NCBI GenBank assembly: GCA_036381015.1
Contig: DASVDR010000002.1
Span: 1-38,791 of the forward strand
Source: Gammaproteobacteria bacterium
GTDB lineage: Bacteria > Pseudomonadota > Gammaproteobacteria > Steroidobacterales > Rariloculaceae
Direction: 5' to 3'
Length of the DNA stretch: 38,791 nucleotides
Shown here: positions 25,204 through 35,100 of the stretch, piece by piece
Layout: every line of letters starts with the position of its first letter
Numbering within the stretch: position 1 is the first letter of the stretch
The notes under the pieces: generated by a model
What the model was told of the DNA's origin: nothing
Seen by the model: only the letters and a program-made list of their open reading frames with translations
Databases searched by the model: none
Made by a program: the position numbers and the translations under genes

Positions 25204-27120
25204 GTGCGTGCGCCCGGGTCCGCCATCGCGCTCGCGCTCGCCGCGCTCGGCCTGTCCGACGCCCGGGCCGGCGGCCCGCCGCCGGCGGCGGCGTTGTTCG
25301 ATTTCGCCGACGTGCGGTTGCTCGACAGCCCGTTCAGGGACGCGAGCGAGCGCAACGCGCATTACCTGCTGAGCCTCTCTCCCGACCGCCTGCTGCACAA
25401 CACGCGCAAGTACGCGGGGCTCGAGCCCAAAGCCGAGGCGTACGGCGGCTGGGAGTCGCGGGGCATTGCCGGGCACACGCTCGGGCACTATCTGACCGCG
25501 CTCTCTCAACAGTTCGCCGCGAGCGGGGACGAGCGCTTCCGCCGGCGCATCGATTACATCGTTGCCGGGATGGCGGAAGCGCAGGCCGCCTACGGCGACG
25601 GCTACGTCGGCGCGCTGCCGCCGCTCGAGCTCGAGACGCTGCGCGGCTTCCGCGACGGCAAGGTCGAGGTCGAGAATCCGTTCGTGTTCGCGGGCGGCGC
25701 CTGGGTGCCCTGGTACACCGAGGACAAGATCCTCACCGGCCTGCGCGACGCATGGGTGATCGGCGGCAACGAGCAGGCGAAGACGGTCGCGCTGCGGCTT
25801 GCGGACTGGGTGCACGGCATCGTGGCCGGGCTGTCACCGGAGCAATTGCGCACCATGCTCTCCGTCGAGCACGGCGGCATGCGCGCCGTCCTCATGGACC
25901 TGTACGCGCGCACCGGCGAGGCGCGTTACCTCGACGCGGCGCGCCGCTTCCGCCACGCGGCGGTGCTCGACCCGCTCGCGCGCGGCGAGGACGCGCTCCC
26001 CGGCCTGCACGCGAACACGCAGATTCCGAAGATCGTCGGCGCGGCACGCGCATTCGAGGTCACCGGCGAGCCGCAAAGCCGGCAGGTCGCGGAAAACTTC
26101 TGGCAGATCGTCACGCACGAGCATTCGTGGGTGATCGGCGGCAACAGCGAGGGAGAGCACTTCTTCCCGCCGGACGAGGCTGCGTCGCACCTGACGGGCG
26201 CCACGGCCGAGGCGTGCAACACCTACAACATGCTGAAGCTCACGGAGCACCTGTTCACGTGGGAGCCGAGCGTTGCGTACGCGGATTACTACGAGCGCGC
26301 GCTGTACAACCACATCCTCGCGTCGGAGGAGCCGGAGCACGGCATGTTCGCGTACTTCATGTCGCTCGAGCCGGGGCACTTCCGCACCTACAGCACGCCG
26401 TTCGATTCCTTCTGGTGCTGCGTCGGCAGCGGCATGGAAAGCAACACCAAGTACGGCCGTGCGATCTACTTCCACGGCGACGACGAGCTGTACGTCAACC
26501 TGTTCATTCCGTCGGTGCTCACGTGGGAGGAGCAGGGGCTCGTGCTCGAGCAGCAGACCGCGTATCCGCGCAGCGACCGGACCGAGCTCATCGTGCGCAA
26601 GGCCGGCGGCGCGCCGCTCGATCTGCGCGTGCGCGCGCCGGCGTGGGCCAGCGGCGACTTGCAGCTCGAGCTGAACGGCGAGCCGTATGCGGCGGACGCC
26701 CGGCCGGGGCAGTACGCCTCGATCCGGCGCGTGTGGCGGGCGGGTGACCGGCTGGCGCTGCGGATTCCGTTCGTGGTGCGGACCGAGCCCCTGCGCGGTG
26801 CGCCCGGGCGCTTCGCCTTGCTCTATGGCCCGCTGGTACTCGCCGGCGATCTCGGGCCCGCGCCGCGCAGCGCCAGCGTGCCGTACGCCGGGGACCAGGC
26901 GGCGAATCTCGGCGCCGCCACGGTCGCGGTGCCGCTCCTCGTCGGCAAGGATCCGGCGGGAGTCGCCGCGGCGCTGGTGCGCGAGCCCGGGCCTGCCATC
27001 GCGTTCCGCGCGGCGGGCCGGCTCGACGGCCGCGAACGGTCAGTGCGCCTGCGGCCGTTCTACGAGCTGTACTACCGCCGTTACAACGTGTACTGGTCGC
27101 GCACCGATCCGGCTCACTGA
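25204..27120 (+). CDS. GH127 beta-L-arabinofuranosidase, secreted
   Basis: A 638-residue glycoside hydrolase of family GH127. The zinc/nucleophile set of the type enzyme (HypBA1: E338, C340, C417, C418) is matched by E336 and C338 in AEACNTYNMLK and by C405-C406 in FWCCVGSGMES, with nearly the same spacing. Other family segments are GGWESRGIAGHTLGHYL and VIGGNSEGEHFFPP. GTG 25204 is the only start after an in-frame stop at 25171. Residues 1-22 form a signal peptide, so the enzyme works outside the cytoplasm, freeing L-arabinose from beta-arabinofuranosides. Its stop overlaps the converging parB stop region by 7 bases. It is regulated with the arabinose genes through the operator at 25079. Confidence 0.9.
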   Translation: MRAPGSAIALALAALGLSDARAGGPPPAAALFDFADVRLLDSPFRDASERNAHYLLSLSPDRLLHNTRKYAGLEPKAEAYGGWESRGIAGHTLGHYLTALSQQFAASGDERFRRRIDYIVAGMAEAQAAYGDGYVGALPPLELETLRGFRDGKVEVENPFVFAGGAWVPWYTEDKILTGLRDAWVIGGNEQAKTVALRLADWVHGIVAGLSPEQLRTMLSVEHGGMRAVLMDLYARTGEARYLDAARRFRHAAVLDPLARGEDALPGLHANTQIPKIVGAARAFEVTGEPQSRQVAENFWQIVTHEHSWVIGGNSEGEHFFPPDEAASHLTGATAEACNTYNMLKLTEHLFTWEPSVAYADYYERALYNHILASEEPEHGMFAYFMSLEPGHFRTYSTPFDSFWCCVGSGMESNTKYGRAIYFHGDDELYVNLFIPSVLTWEEQGLVLEQQTAYPRSDRTELIVRKAGGAPLDLRVRAPAWASGDLQLELNGEPYAADARPGQYASIRRVWRAGDRLALRIPFVVRTEPLRGAPGRFALLYGPLVLAGDLGPAPRSASVPYAGDQAANLGAATVAVPLLVGKDPAGVAAALVREPGPAIAFRAAGRLDGRERSVRLRPFYELYYRRYNVYWSRTDPAH

Positions 27121-28034
27121 CCGGATTCGCGCACCCGCGGCCCCGCCGTGCTGCGCACGCGGCCGATGAGATCGAGCACGCGCGCGAGCGCCTGTTCGAG
27201 CTGCGGCAGGTCGCCGAAGCCGATGTTGAGCGCGTAGCCGCCGTCGCGCGCCGGCCGGATGCTGAACTTGCGGCCGAGCTCGGCGCGGATCTGCTTCTGG
27301 AGCCAGCGCGTCTGGAGGTCCGGTGCAGCCTGTGCCGCGCCCTCCGGCGCGCCGTCGAGCAGGGAGCGGACGGCCTCCTCGACCTGCCGCACGGACAGAC
27401 CTTTCTCCGCTGTCTTGCGCGCGAGCGCGATCTGGCGCTTCGCATCGAGCGGCAGCAGCGCGCGCGCGTGCCCCATGTCGATCGCGCCGTCCGCCAGCAG
27501 TGTCTTCACGGCTTCCTCGAGATCGAGCAGCCGCAGCAGATTGCTGACCGAGGCGCGCGAGCGGCCGACGGCTTTCGCGACTTCCTCGTGGGTGAGCCCG
27601 AATTCCTGCGCGAGGCGGGCCAGCGAGCGTGCCTGGTCGACCGCGCTCAGGTCCTCGCGCTGGAGGTTCTCGATGAGCGCCACCGCGAGCGCCGCCTGGT
27701 CATCGAGCTCGCGCACGACGACCGGAACGGTAGCGAGCGCGGCGAGTTGCGCGGCACGCCAGCGTCGCTCGCCGGCGACAATCTCGTAGCGCGCGCCGCT
27801 TCCGGCAGGCGCGGTGCGCACGACGAGCGGCTGCAGCACGCCCTGCTCGCGGATCGAATCCGCGAGCTCGGAGAGCCCTTCCTGCTCCACGTGCCCGCGC
27901 GGCTGGTAACGGCCCGGCACCAGCTCGCCGACTTCGATTTCGAGGACGCCCGCCGCCGCGGGCTCGGCGAGTTGCTGCTCGCGAGCGTGCAGCAGCACGT
28001 CCAGCCCCCTGCCCAGCCGCTTGTGTTTTTTCAT
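27114..28034 (-). CDS. parB: ParB-family chromosome partition protein, without an adjacent parA
   Basis: A 306-residue ParB with the full chromosomal layout: KRLGRGLDVLL (ParA-contact N-terminus), ELVPGRYQPRGH, then the CTP-binding boxes VAGERRWRAAQLA and IENLQREDLSAVDQA. These are followed by the helix-turn-helix EEVAKAVGRSRASVSN with LRLLDL and a C-terminal dimer domain. Chromosomal parB normally follows parA in one operon near the origin. Here the upstream neighbour is an unrelated divergent gene and no parA or parS-like 16-mer (TGTTTCACGTGAAACA) was seen by eye. The 3' end overlaps the GH127 gene by 7 bases. It may be a displaced parB or a second copy. Confidence 0.9.
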   Translation of the reverse strand: MKKHKRLGRGLDVLLHAREQQLAEPAAAGVLEIEVGELVPGRYQPRGHVEQEGLSELADSIREQGVLQPLVVRTAPAGSGARYEIVAGERRWRAAQLAALATVPVVVRELDDQAALAVALIENLQREDLSAVDQARSLARLAQEFGLTHEEVAKAVGRSRASVSNLLRLLDLEEAVKTLLADGAIDMGHARALLPLDAKRQIALARKTAEKGLSVRQVEEAVRSLLDGAPEGAAQAAPDLQTRWLQKQIRAELGRKFSIRPARDGGYALNIGFGDLPQLEQALARVLDLIGRVRSTAGPRVRESGQ

Positions 28035-28116
28035 GCCGGCAGCCCGTCCGAATCCCGCGCGTGTAACCGGCGACGATTATGGCATGGACGCGTAAGGGCC
28101 GTGTCGACGCGCCCGA

Positions 28117-28145
28117 TTGACAGCGCCGTGCGCGGGTCCTATGTT
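28117..28145 (+). promoter_or_regulatory. Sigma-70 promoter for the small secreted protein
   Basis: TTGACA (28117-28122), a 17-base spacer and TATGTT (28140-28145) make a good housekeeping promoter. The predicted start near 28152 leaves a leader of about 98 bases, which contains the palindrome AAACCGGTTT (28205-28214). It is one of the clearest promoters in the window. Confidence 0.65.
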
Positions 28146-28249
28146 CGGGCGCACCCGTCGCCGGACTGGCGCGCGGCCGATGCGTGCATATCCTGACCCC
28201 CCGTAAACCGGTTTTCCGCAGGCCCGAGCTTCTGTCGAGGATCTCCGCG

Positions 28250-28750
28250 ATGATACCCACCGTTCGGCGTACCGGCGCGCTCTGCGCGCTCTTGATCCTG
28301 CCTCTGCTTTTCTGTGAGCACGCTGCCGCCCAGAATGCGGCGGATGCCGCCGCCCTGGCCGAGTACCGGCTGACCGACGACGGCCTGGCGAAATTCAGCC
28401 AGGCGACGCGCAATCTCGGCGCGGCGGTCGCAGCCGACCCGGGGCTCGAAGAGCGCATGGACAAGAAATCGCGGGACGACGCGACGATCGCCGAGACGGC
28501 GGCGATTTACGACTCGGAGCCCGCGGTGCGCAAGGCCGTCGAGGACGCCGACCTGACGAGCAGCGAGTACGTCACGTTCGTGTACTCGCTCGCGCAGGCG
28601 GCGATGGGTGCGTGGAGCATGCAGCAGTACGGCGAAGACAAGCTGCCGGCCGGAACGCCGCGGGAAAACGTCGATTTCTACCTCGCCAACAGCGACAAGA
28701 TCGCCGCGCTCTCAAAGGAGATGCAGGCGCTCGACAAGAACGACGACTGA
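28250..28750 (+). CDS. Small secreted protein of unknown function
   Basis: A 166-residue protein. ATG 28250 has GAGG 9 bases upstream and starts a signal peptide (TGALCALLILPLLFCEHAAA, then QNAAD). The mature part is about 140 residues, mainly helical and acidic (LAEYRLTDDGLAKFSQAT, SSEYVTFVYSLAQAAMG, KIAALSKEMQALDKNDD). No domain was recognised and no Cys pair or lipobox is obvious. It is transcribed from a good sigma-70 promoter and ends 13 bases before the converging M61 gene. It is probably periplasmic. Confidence 0.75.
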   Translation: MIPTVRRTGALCALLILPLLFCEHAAAQNAADAAALAEYRLTDDGLAKFSQATRNLGAAVAADPGLEERMDKKSRDDATIAETAAIYDSEPAVRKAVEDADLTSSEYVTFVYSLAQAAMGAWSMQQYGEDKLPAGTPRENVDFYLANSDKIAALSKEMQALDKNDD

Positions 28751-28763
28751 AGCCCAGGGAGGA

Positions 28764-30311
28764 TCAGGTCGCCTTGCGGCAGGCGTCCTCGGTGAGTGTG
28801 CCGCGGCGCACCCACTCGTAGGCTTCCACCGCTTCGCCGTCGACCTCGAGCTTGGCCAGCCGGCGCTCGAGACACGGCCCGAAGGCGTCGGATCCGGGAA
28901 CGATCGTCTCGCCGTCGAGGATGACCTTCTCGAAGAACGTGCCGGCGTCAGGACCGAGCTCCGCGTTCACCGCCGCGATCCAGGCGGCGCGGTCGAACGT
29001 CTCACCCGCTGCGCGCCGGGCGAAGAGCTCGCGCAGGACGGCATCGAGCGAGCGCTTGCCGTTCGAGGCGGCGCGGATGCGCCGATCGAGGTCTGCGAAA
29101 TACAGCTGGCCGCGGACGTATGGCGTGTGCCGCACCGCCTCGTCGCCGAAGCCGGTCTCGACGATGCGCGCGGCCGTCCAGTTGCGCGCGGGACTCGTCC
29201 AGTAGCGGCGGAACACGTCGTTCACGTCCAGGCGGTATTGCTCGAGCGAGCTGAAGCCGCCGCGAAACTGCAGCAGCGTCGTGTAATAAGAGGTCAGCCC
29301 CTCGCTGAACCAGCTCGTCACACCGATCGGACCTTCCATGCCACCGACGAACTGGTGAATCATCTCGTGGAAGAACAGCCCGTTCGGGCCGTCCGTGGAT
29401 TCGTCCGGCTGCGCCGGGCCGCGCGACAGCATGAAGCTGTCGGTGAGCGCGGTGCCGCCGCCATAGGGTGGGGTGTCGAGCACGCGGATGAAGACCCGGT
29501 AGCGGGGCACCGGCCGCAGATGGGGGAAGAACTCCGCAAGGCAGGCGTACACGTCGCCCGCGAAGCGCATCTCCTCGAGCGGATCCCACGGCGGCGTGCC
29601 GAGCCAGGTGGCGCTGAAGTTGTTGGCGTCGCCGGTCTCCGGATACCGTCCGGCCGGACCGGCCATGTACCAGCCCTGCATGAGCTGTGCCGGCGGCGCG
29701 TGCAGCGTGAAATCCCCGTCGCCGAAGGACGAAGCGGCGATGGAGCCGCGAGCCAGGTCGCCGAGATTCCAGCGCACGGCGAGGGCGGCCGGTCCGACGT
29801 TCTCCGGGAGCACGAGGAAACCGGAGCCGGCACCGCTGACGCCGCCGGCGGAGGGCCGGATCCCGAAAGGCGGGCCGCCCGGCGAGCCTGCCGGCTGCAC
29901 GAGCGAGCGCCACGCGATCGTCACCGGCGGCGCGACGTCGCGGGTGGCGCGCCAGTGCCGGAAATACGGAAAGCCGCCCTTTGCCGGCGGGTCGTTCTCG
30001 ATCTCGAAGGTCACCGGTCCGCGGGAGTCGGTGACCGTCAGGCCTTCGACCCGGTCGGCGACGCCGGTCAGCGCGGCGTACACGATCGGCGCCGTCAGGC
30101 TGAAGGGTTCGCCCGCGCGCGGCGCGCCGCGCAGAACGGCGTGCACTTCGATCGCGGTGACCTCCGCGCCGCCATCGCGCACCGGGCGCAGCTCCATCTG
30201 AAGCTCGGGTTCGCCGGCGCTCGCCCGCACCGCGAGCAGCACGCCGGCGCAGATGAGCGCCGCGGCGCGACGCCCGGCTCGTGAGGGGAAAGGGTGAGGG
30301 TAGCCGCTCAT
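28764..30311 (-). CDS. M61-type secreted metallopeptidase without PDZ domain
   Basis: A 515-residue protein. ATG 30311 follows AGGAGAGG, and a signal peptide covers about residues 1-31 (AAALICAGVLLAVRASA). The gluzincin signature is complete: H315-E316-M-I-H319 and E337 in WFSEGL, as in glycyl aminopeptidase-like M61 enzymes. The N-terminal part is a beta-rich domain. Compared with the neighbouring paralogue the PDZ segment is absent, although the last residues still match (AYEWVRRGTLTEDAC against AWQWERRDAVPDAGC). The upstream paralogue ends 31 bases before its start. It is probably periplasmic or outer-membrane associated and cuts short peptides; the substrate is unknown. Confidence 0.85.
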   Translation of the reverse strand: MSGYPHPFPSRAGRRAAALICAGVLLAVRASAGEPELQMELRPVRDGGAEVTAIEVHAVLRGAPRAGEPFSLTAPIVYAALTGVADRVEGLTVTDSRGPVTFEIENDPPAKGGFPYFRHWRATRDVAPPVTIAWRSLVQPAGSPGGPPFGIRPSAGGVSGAGSGFLVLPENVGPAALAVRWNLGDLARGSIAASSFGDGDFTLHAPPAQLMQGWYMAGPAGRYPETGDANNFSATWLGTPPWDPLEEMRFAGDVYACLAEFFPHLRPVPRYRVFIRVLDTPPYGGGTALTDSFMLSRGPAQPDESTDGPNGLFFHEMIHQFVGGMEGPIGVTSWFSEGLTSYYTTLLQFRGGFSSLEQYRLDVNDVFRRYWTSPARNWTAARIVETGFGDEAVRHTPYVRGQLYFADLDRRIRAASNGKRSLDAVLRELFARRAAGETFDRAAWIAAVNAELGPDAGTFFEKVILDGETIVPGSDAFGPCLERRLAKLEVDGEAVEAYEWVRRGTLTEDACRKAT

Positions 30312-30342
30312 CGTGACCTCTCCTGCCGGGTTGCCGACACGT

Positions 30343-32151
30343 TCACCACGTACACCCGGCGTCGGGCACCGCGTCGCGCCGCTCCCACTGCCATGCATTC
30401 ACCGTTTCGCCGCGCGGCTGGTAACGCACGGTGAACGTCCGCTCGCCGCGGCGCACCGCGAGGCTGAGCCACGCGTCCTGGTCGCCCTGGATGGCGTCCT
30501 GCGGGACCGGTCTCAGGATCTCGTCGCCGTTCTCGAGCCCGGCCCGCGCCGCGGCGGAATCCGCGATCAGTCCGCGCACGATGCGCGGGTTTTCGGTCAG
30601 CACTTTCGGCTCGAAGCCGAGCTGGTAACGGCGCAACGGTTTCTGCGTGCGGGTGAAACACGGGCCGAACGCATCCGGCGGCGGCAACACGACCTCACCG
30701 GCCAGCATCGCCTCGAATTCGGCCACGCCCACGCTGCCGAGCTCCCGGTCGAGCAGGTGCACCCAGGCCGCCCGGTCCATCGGCCGTCCCGAGCGGCGCA
30801 GCTCCAGCATCGCGAGCAGCAGGTCGTCGAGAGACCGGCGGCGCGAGGAGAGGCTGCGCAAGCGGTGATCGAGCGCGGCGAAATACAGCGAGCCGCGGTC
30901 GTACGGCAGCACGCGCACGCGCGTGTCTTCCCAGAAGCGCGCCGGGATCTCGTCGTTCGGCGTATCGATCAGGGCATTCGTGTAATAGCGCGCGGCCGTG
31001 GCGTTGACGCTGTCGAGGAACTGCCCGGGCGTGATCTGTCCAGTGCGCAGGAGCATCAGGCGCTGGTAATGCACGGCGAGCCCCTCGCCGAACCACGACG
31101 ACTGAAGCCCGGCCGGCGCATCCAGCGAGCCCACGAACACGTGAAACATCTCGTGCGCGAGCGTGCCGTTCAGACCAGCGGCGTCGGTCTCCGGCCCGAA
31201 CGTCAGGATGAAGGAATGCCGGAGGCCCATGCCGCCGCCGGGATTGACCGGGTTCCTGCGCAGGAACACGCCGAACGGCGGGTGGTCCGGCGGGCGGAAG
31301 AACTCGAGGTAGCTCGCGTACAGCTCTTCGCCGCGTTGCATCAGCGGCGGCGCGTCGAACGGCGGCTGGCCCTGCCACGCGCCGAAGAAGCCCTCAGTCT
31401 CTCCCGTGTGCGGATAGCGGCCGATGGCGCCGGCCATGAAATAAGCGTCGGTGAAGCGCCCGGGCGGCAGCGCCTCGTCGATCGCGACGTCGTCGGTGCC
31501 ATAGCTCGAGAGAGCGCGCGCGCCGGCCGGCAGCGCGGACAGGTCAAAGCTCACGGCGAAGCGGCGCGGCGTGTCGCCCGGGGGCATCATCAGGAAGGTG
31601 GCGCCGCCGCCGGAAACGGCTCCCGCTTCGCTTCGGAGCTCGATCGGCGGTGCTGCGCCGCGCGTGCCGGTGGCGTTCAGGACGGGCGCGGAATAGCGGA
31701 CGACAACCTCGCCGGCGAGCGGGCGCTCCGCGGACCAGCAACGCGCCGGCTCGCCTTCGTCCGGCTCGCGGTCATGGGCGGCGAGCGCAAACGGGCCCTC
31801 AGCGTCGTGCGCTTCCGCGATCGACAGCGTCGCGGCCACGGTGTCGACATTGTCGGTCACGAGCGGCAGGCAGAGCAGCGGTTCGCCGGCCGCGGCCCGC
31901 ACGTCGTCGAGCGTCAGCGTGACGTCGAGCGAGGGGATGCGCCCATCGTCTCCGACGGCCGCGGGCGCGAGCGTCACCGCGACGCGCCCGTCGTAGGAGC
32001 GCGCATCGCGCGCGACCGCGCCTGACGTCGCTTCACCGGCAGCCTGCGGCGCCAGCTCAACCGGCAGGTCGCGCGCGATGCGCGCTCCTACGGGCGCAGC
32101 AGCGCCCAGCGCGATCGGCAACAGCCAGATGCTAGAAGCGGTAGGTCGCAC
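30343..32151 (-). CDS. M61-type secreted metallopeptidase with PDZ domain and in-frame REPIN
   Basis: A 602-residue protein. GTG 32151 is the likely start: it overlaps the TonB-dependent receptor stop (TAG at 32132-32134) by 20 bases and opens a signal peptide (SSIWLLPIALGAAAPVGA). Zinc and catalytic residues: H333-E334-M-F-H337 and E356 in WFGEGLAVHY. A PDZ-like domain near the end has VRGLIADSAAARAGLENGDE. Residues 21-53 are encoded by a 99-base inverted REP pair and look like no peptidase sequence (VGARIARD ... AVARDARSYD). It lies between the receptor gene and a second M61 gene in one minus-strand series, so it may process peptides linked to that receptor. Confidence 0.82.
   Translation of the reverse strand: MRPTASSIWLLPIALGAAAPVGARIARDLPVELAPQAAGEATSGAVARDARSYDGRVAVTLAPAAVGDDGRIPSLDVTLTLDDVRAAAGEPLLCLPLVTDNVDTVAATLSIAEAHDAEGPFALAAHDREPDEGEPARCWSAERPLAGEVVVRYSAPVLNATGTRGAAPPIELRSEAGAVSGGGATFLMMPPGDTPRRFAVSFDLSALPAGARALSSYGTDDVAIDEALPPGRFTDAYFMAGAIGRYPHTGETEGFFGAWQGQPPFDAPPLMQRGEELYASYLEFFRPPDHPPFGVFLRRNPVNPGGGMGLRHSFILTFGPETDAAGLNGTLAHEMFHVFVGSLDAPAGLQSSWFGEGLAVHYQRLMLLRTGQITPGQFLDSVNATAARYYTNALIDTPNDEIPARFWEDTRVRVLPYDRGSLYFAALDHRLRSLSSRRRSLDDLLLAMLELRRSGRPMDRAAWVHLLDRELGSVGVAEFEAMLAGEVVLPPPDAFGPCFTRTQKPLRRYQLGFEPKVLTENPRIVRGLIADSAAARAGLENGDEILRPVPQDAIQGDQDAWLSLAVRRGERTFTVRYQPRGETVNAWQWERRDAVPDAGCTW
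31993..32091. repeat. REPIN: two inverted REP sequences inside the M61 gene
   Basis: GTAGGAGCGCGCATCGCGCG (plus strand, from 31993, continuing to 32017) and its exact inverse (32067-32091, ending GCGCGCTCCTAC) enclose a 49-base spacer. Each arm is 25 bases and the two are perfect complements. The whole unit is 99 bases, 33 codons, and is read through in frame by the M61 gene without a stop. REP pairs of this kind are moved by REP-associated tyrosine transposases; none is in the window. Confidence 0.8.
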
Positions 32152-35100
32152 CGAGGAAATACTGGCGGCCGATGATGTCGCCGTAATGGTAGGTCGGGTA
32201 CGACGGCTCCTCGTTCGTGAGGTTGTCGATCCCGGCCCGGAGCGTGAGCGCTTCGTTCCACCGGTACTGCGCGGACAGGTTGTGGGTTACGTTCGAGGAC
32301 ACGAAGGGATTCGGGTCGTTCTCGATCGTGGCATCCGGGATACGCAGCACCTCGGACAGGTACAGCACCTGGTAACTCACCCGGAACGGCTCCTTGATGT
32401 AACGCGCGTCGAAGCGCGTCACCCAGTCCGGCTGTTCCGTCGTGTTGTCGGTGCGGGTGAACACTTCGCCGGTCACCGAAGTCGTGAGCTCCGAAGTGTG
32501 AGTGGCCTCGAGACCGAGCTCGATGTCGCCGCCCATGTTGTCGAACAGTGAGTCGAGCTCGAAGGCATAGTTCAGGTAGTAGACCTCTCCCCGGTACTTG
32601 ACGGCGCCCGCGTTGAACGTCGTGGTCGTGCCCGTGACGATGGAGCCGCCGGGCAGGCTGCTGGCAGCGTCCGGCTGAGCGAGTCGCGTGAAGGCCTCGC
32701 ACACGCCCTCGGGCGGGCTCACGTTGTCGAAGCAGGCGAACGCGAAGTCCGCCGTCTCGAACGGCGACAGCCCGTCCTCGAGATCCACCTCGACGCGGTC
32801 GACGACGAGCGTGAGCCCGTCGAGGAACGCGGGCTCCCAGATGATGCCGTAGGTCAGCGTGTCCGAGATCTCGTTGCGGAGATCCGGGTTGCCGCCGGTC
32901 GTGACCAGCGCCTGCTGGAAGTTCTCGGCCGGATCCTGGAAGGTCGCGAGCCGCTCCTCCGCGGAGGCGCCCGCGTTGCTGCCGTCCGGCAGCACGCCGT
33001 AGCCCGGGTTCGCCTCGAACAACGCGAGGCAGTTGGCGAACCGGACGTCCGGGTTCGGTCCGCTCGTGATGCGGTCGGCGTCGCAGGGATCGCGGGCGAT
33101 GGCGTCGAGCGAGGTCGTCTGCGGCGCGACGAGCTGCTCCAGCGTGGGCGCGCGGAAGTTTTTGCTGCGCGAGGCGCGCAGCGTGACGCCTTCCGTGACG
33201 TTCCACTCGAGACCGGCGCTCCACAGGCTTTCCGTGCCGGCGAGCGAGTTGTCGACGTAGCGGTAAGCGCCCGAGAGCTCGAGCGCCTGGACCAGGGGCA
33301 GGGTCACGTCCTCGCCGAGCAACGGCACCCGCACCTCCGCGGACAGCTCGTCCGTGTCGTAGCGTCCGGACTGGGGCAGCACCTCCGTGCCCGTGCCGAT
33401 CAGGCCCATGCGATTCGCCGCCAGTGGCTCGAACTCCGCCCGTTCGTCGCGGTGCTCCCAGGCGGTGACGAAGCTCACGGGGCCGGCCGGCACCTCGAAC
33501 AGGTCGCCGCCGAAGATCGCCAGCAGGTCCACCTGGCGGTTGTCGTACTCGGAGCCGGAGACGACGTTCACGTACTCGCGCGCCGCGTCGCCGATGTTGC
33601 CGCTGCCGAACGGATTGATGGGCGCGCAGCCCGCGTCGTCGTTCGACGGATCGGCATCCGCGTTGACCGCGCAAACGATGTTGCCGGAGCCGTCGAGGGC
33701 CGCGTTGATGGCGTTGTTGTAACGTGCATTCCAGATGTCCCAGCCGCGCACGGCGCCGTCGACGCGCCCGTAGCTGCCGGAGAGCGACCAGTAATAGTCC
33801 CGGCCGCCGAGCTCGAGGTCGCCGTCGAGCGCCACGAGCGCGCGCCAGGTTTCCGCCTCGGTCGTCTGGCGCCCGTCGATCAGGAGATCGTCGAAGGATT
33901 TCGAGAGGAACAGCGGCGCGCCGAAGGCGAACGATGGGCTCGCCGCGCTCAAGGCTGCGATCGCCTCGTCCGACAGGAACGGATTGTTCACGGTGAACAC
34001 GATCGGGCCGGCATTTGATGCGGCCGGGTTGAGGATGGTGCGGGCCTGAATCTGCGGCGATTCCGTGCCTTCCGTGTCGGCGTACAGGAGCTCGGCGGAG
34101 ACCTTCAGGGCATCGGTCAGGTCGTAGTGACCGATCAGGTTGACCGCCGTGCGCTCGACGCCGGTGTGCAGGCTCGACAGGTCGGCGAAGCGGAAGCCTT
34201 CGCCGCCCGCGGAAAACGGGATGCCGTGGCGCTCGCCCGGGTCGTACGGCGCGATGCCGCCGGAAGACGTGAACTGCAGCGGCTGGCCGCTCGCGTCGCG
34301 CGCGAAACAGATGTCGAAGCCGCAGGGCGGCAGCGGCACGGGCGCGGGAATCGTGAAGATGACGCCGTCGTTGTTGAATTCCCAGAAGCGCGCGTCGAGC
34401 ACCTCGCGCACGGACGGAATGCCGTCGTTCGGTCCGGTGTCTTCCCCGTTGGTCGCCGTGATGCGCGAGAGATCGCCGCGCGGGCGGTCGGCGAACGCGA
34501 GCGGCTCCGTCTGCGACCATTCGACGTTCAGTGCGACGTTGCCGCGGCCGTCGCCGAAGTTCTTGCCGCCGGTGGCGCGCAGGCTGTACACGGGGTAATC
34601 CCCGTACGACGATTCGCCCGCCTGGGCGTCGAGCTCGAGTCCCTCGAAATCGTCCTTCAGGATGTAGTTGACGACGCCCGCGATCGCATCCGAGCCGTAG
34701 ACCACGGCGCCGCCGGCCTGCACGATCTCGACGCGCTCGATGAGACCGAGCGGAATCACGTTCGCGTCCACCTGCGAATCGCCGAGGCCGCTGGAAGAGG
34801 TGACGAAGCGCCGGCCGTTCACGAGCGTCAGCGTCCGGCCCGGCCCGAGGCCGAACAGGTTCGGGAACTGCTGGCCGGGGCCGCTCGCCGAGCCGTCGCC
34901 CGGCGACAGGTTGAGCGCGGGCACGTTGGACGTGACCTGGTTCAGCGCGCTGGCCGCGCTGACGTAACCGCGATCGGTCAGCGCTTCATCGTCGATCGTC
35001 ACGATGGGCGATGCCGTCTCGGTCTCCGCCCGGCGTATGCGGGAACCGGTGACCACGATCGCTTCGACCTCCTCGTCCGGACCGGCGAGGTCGGCGCTGT

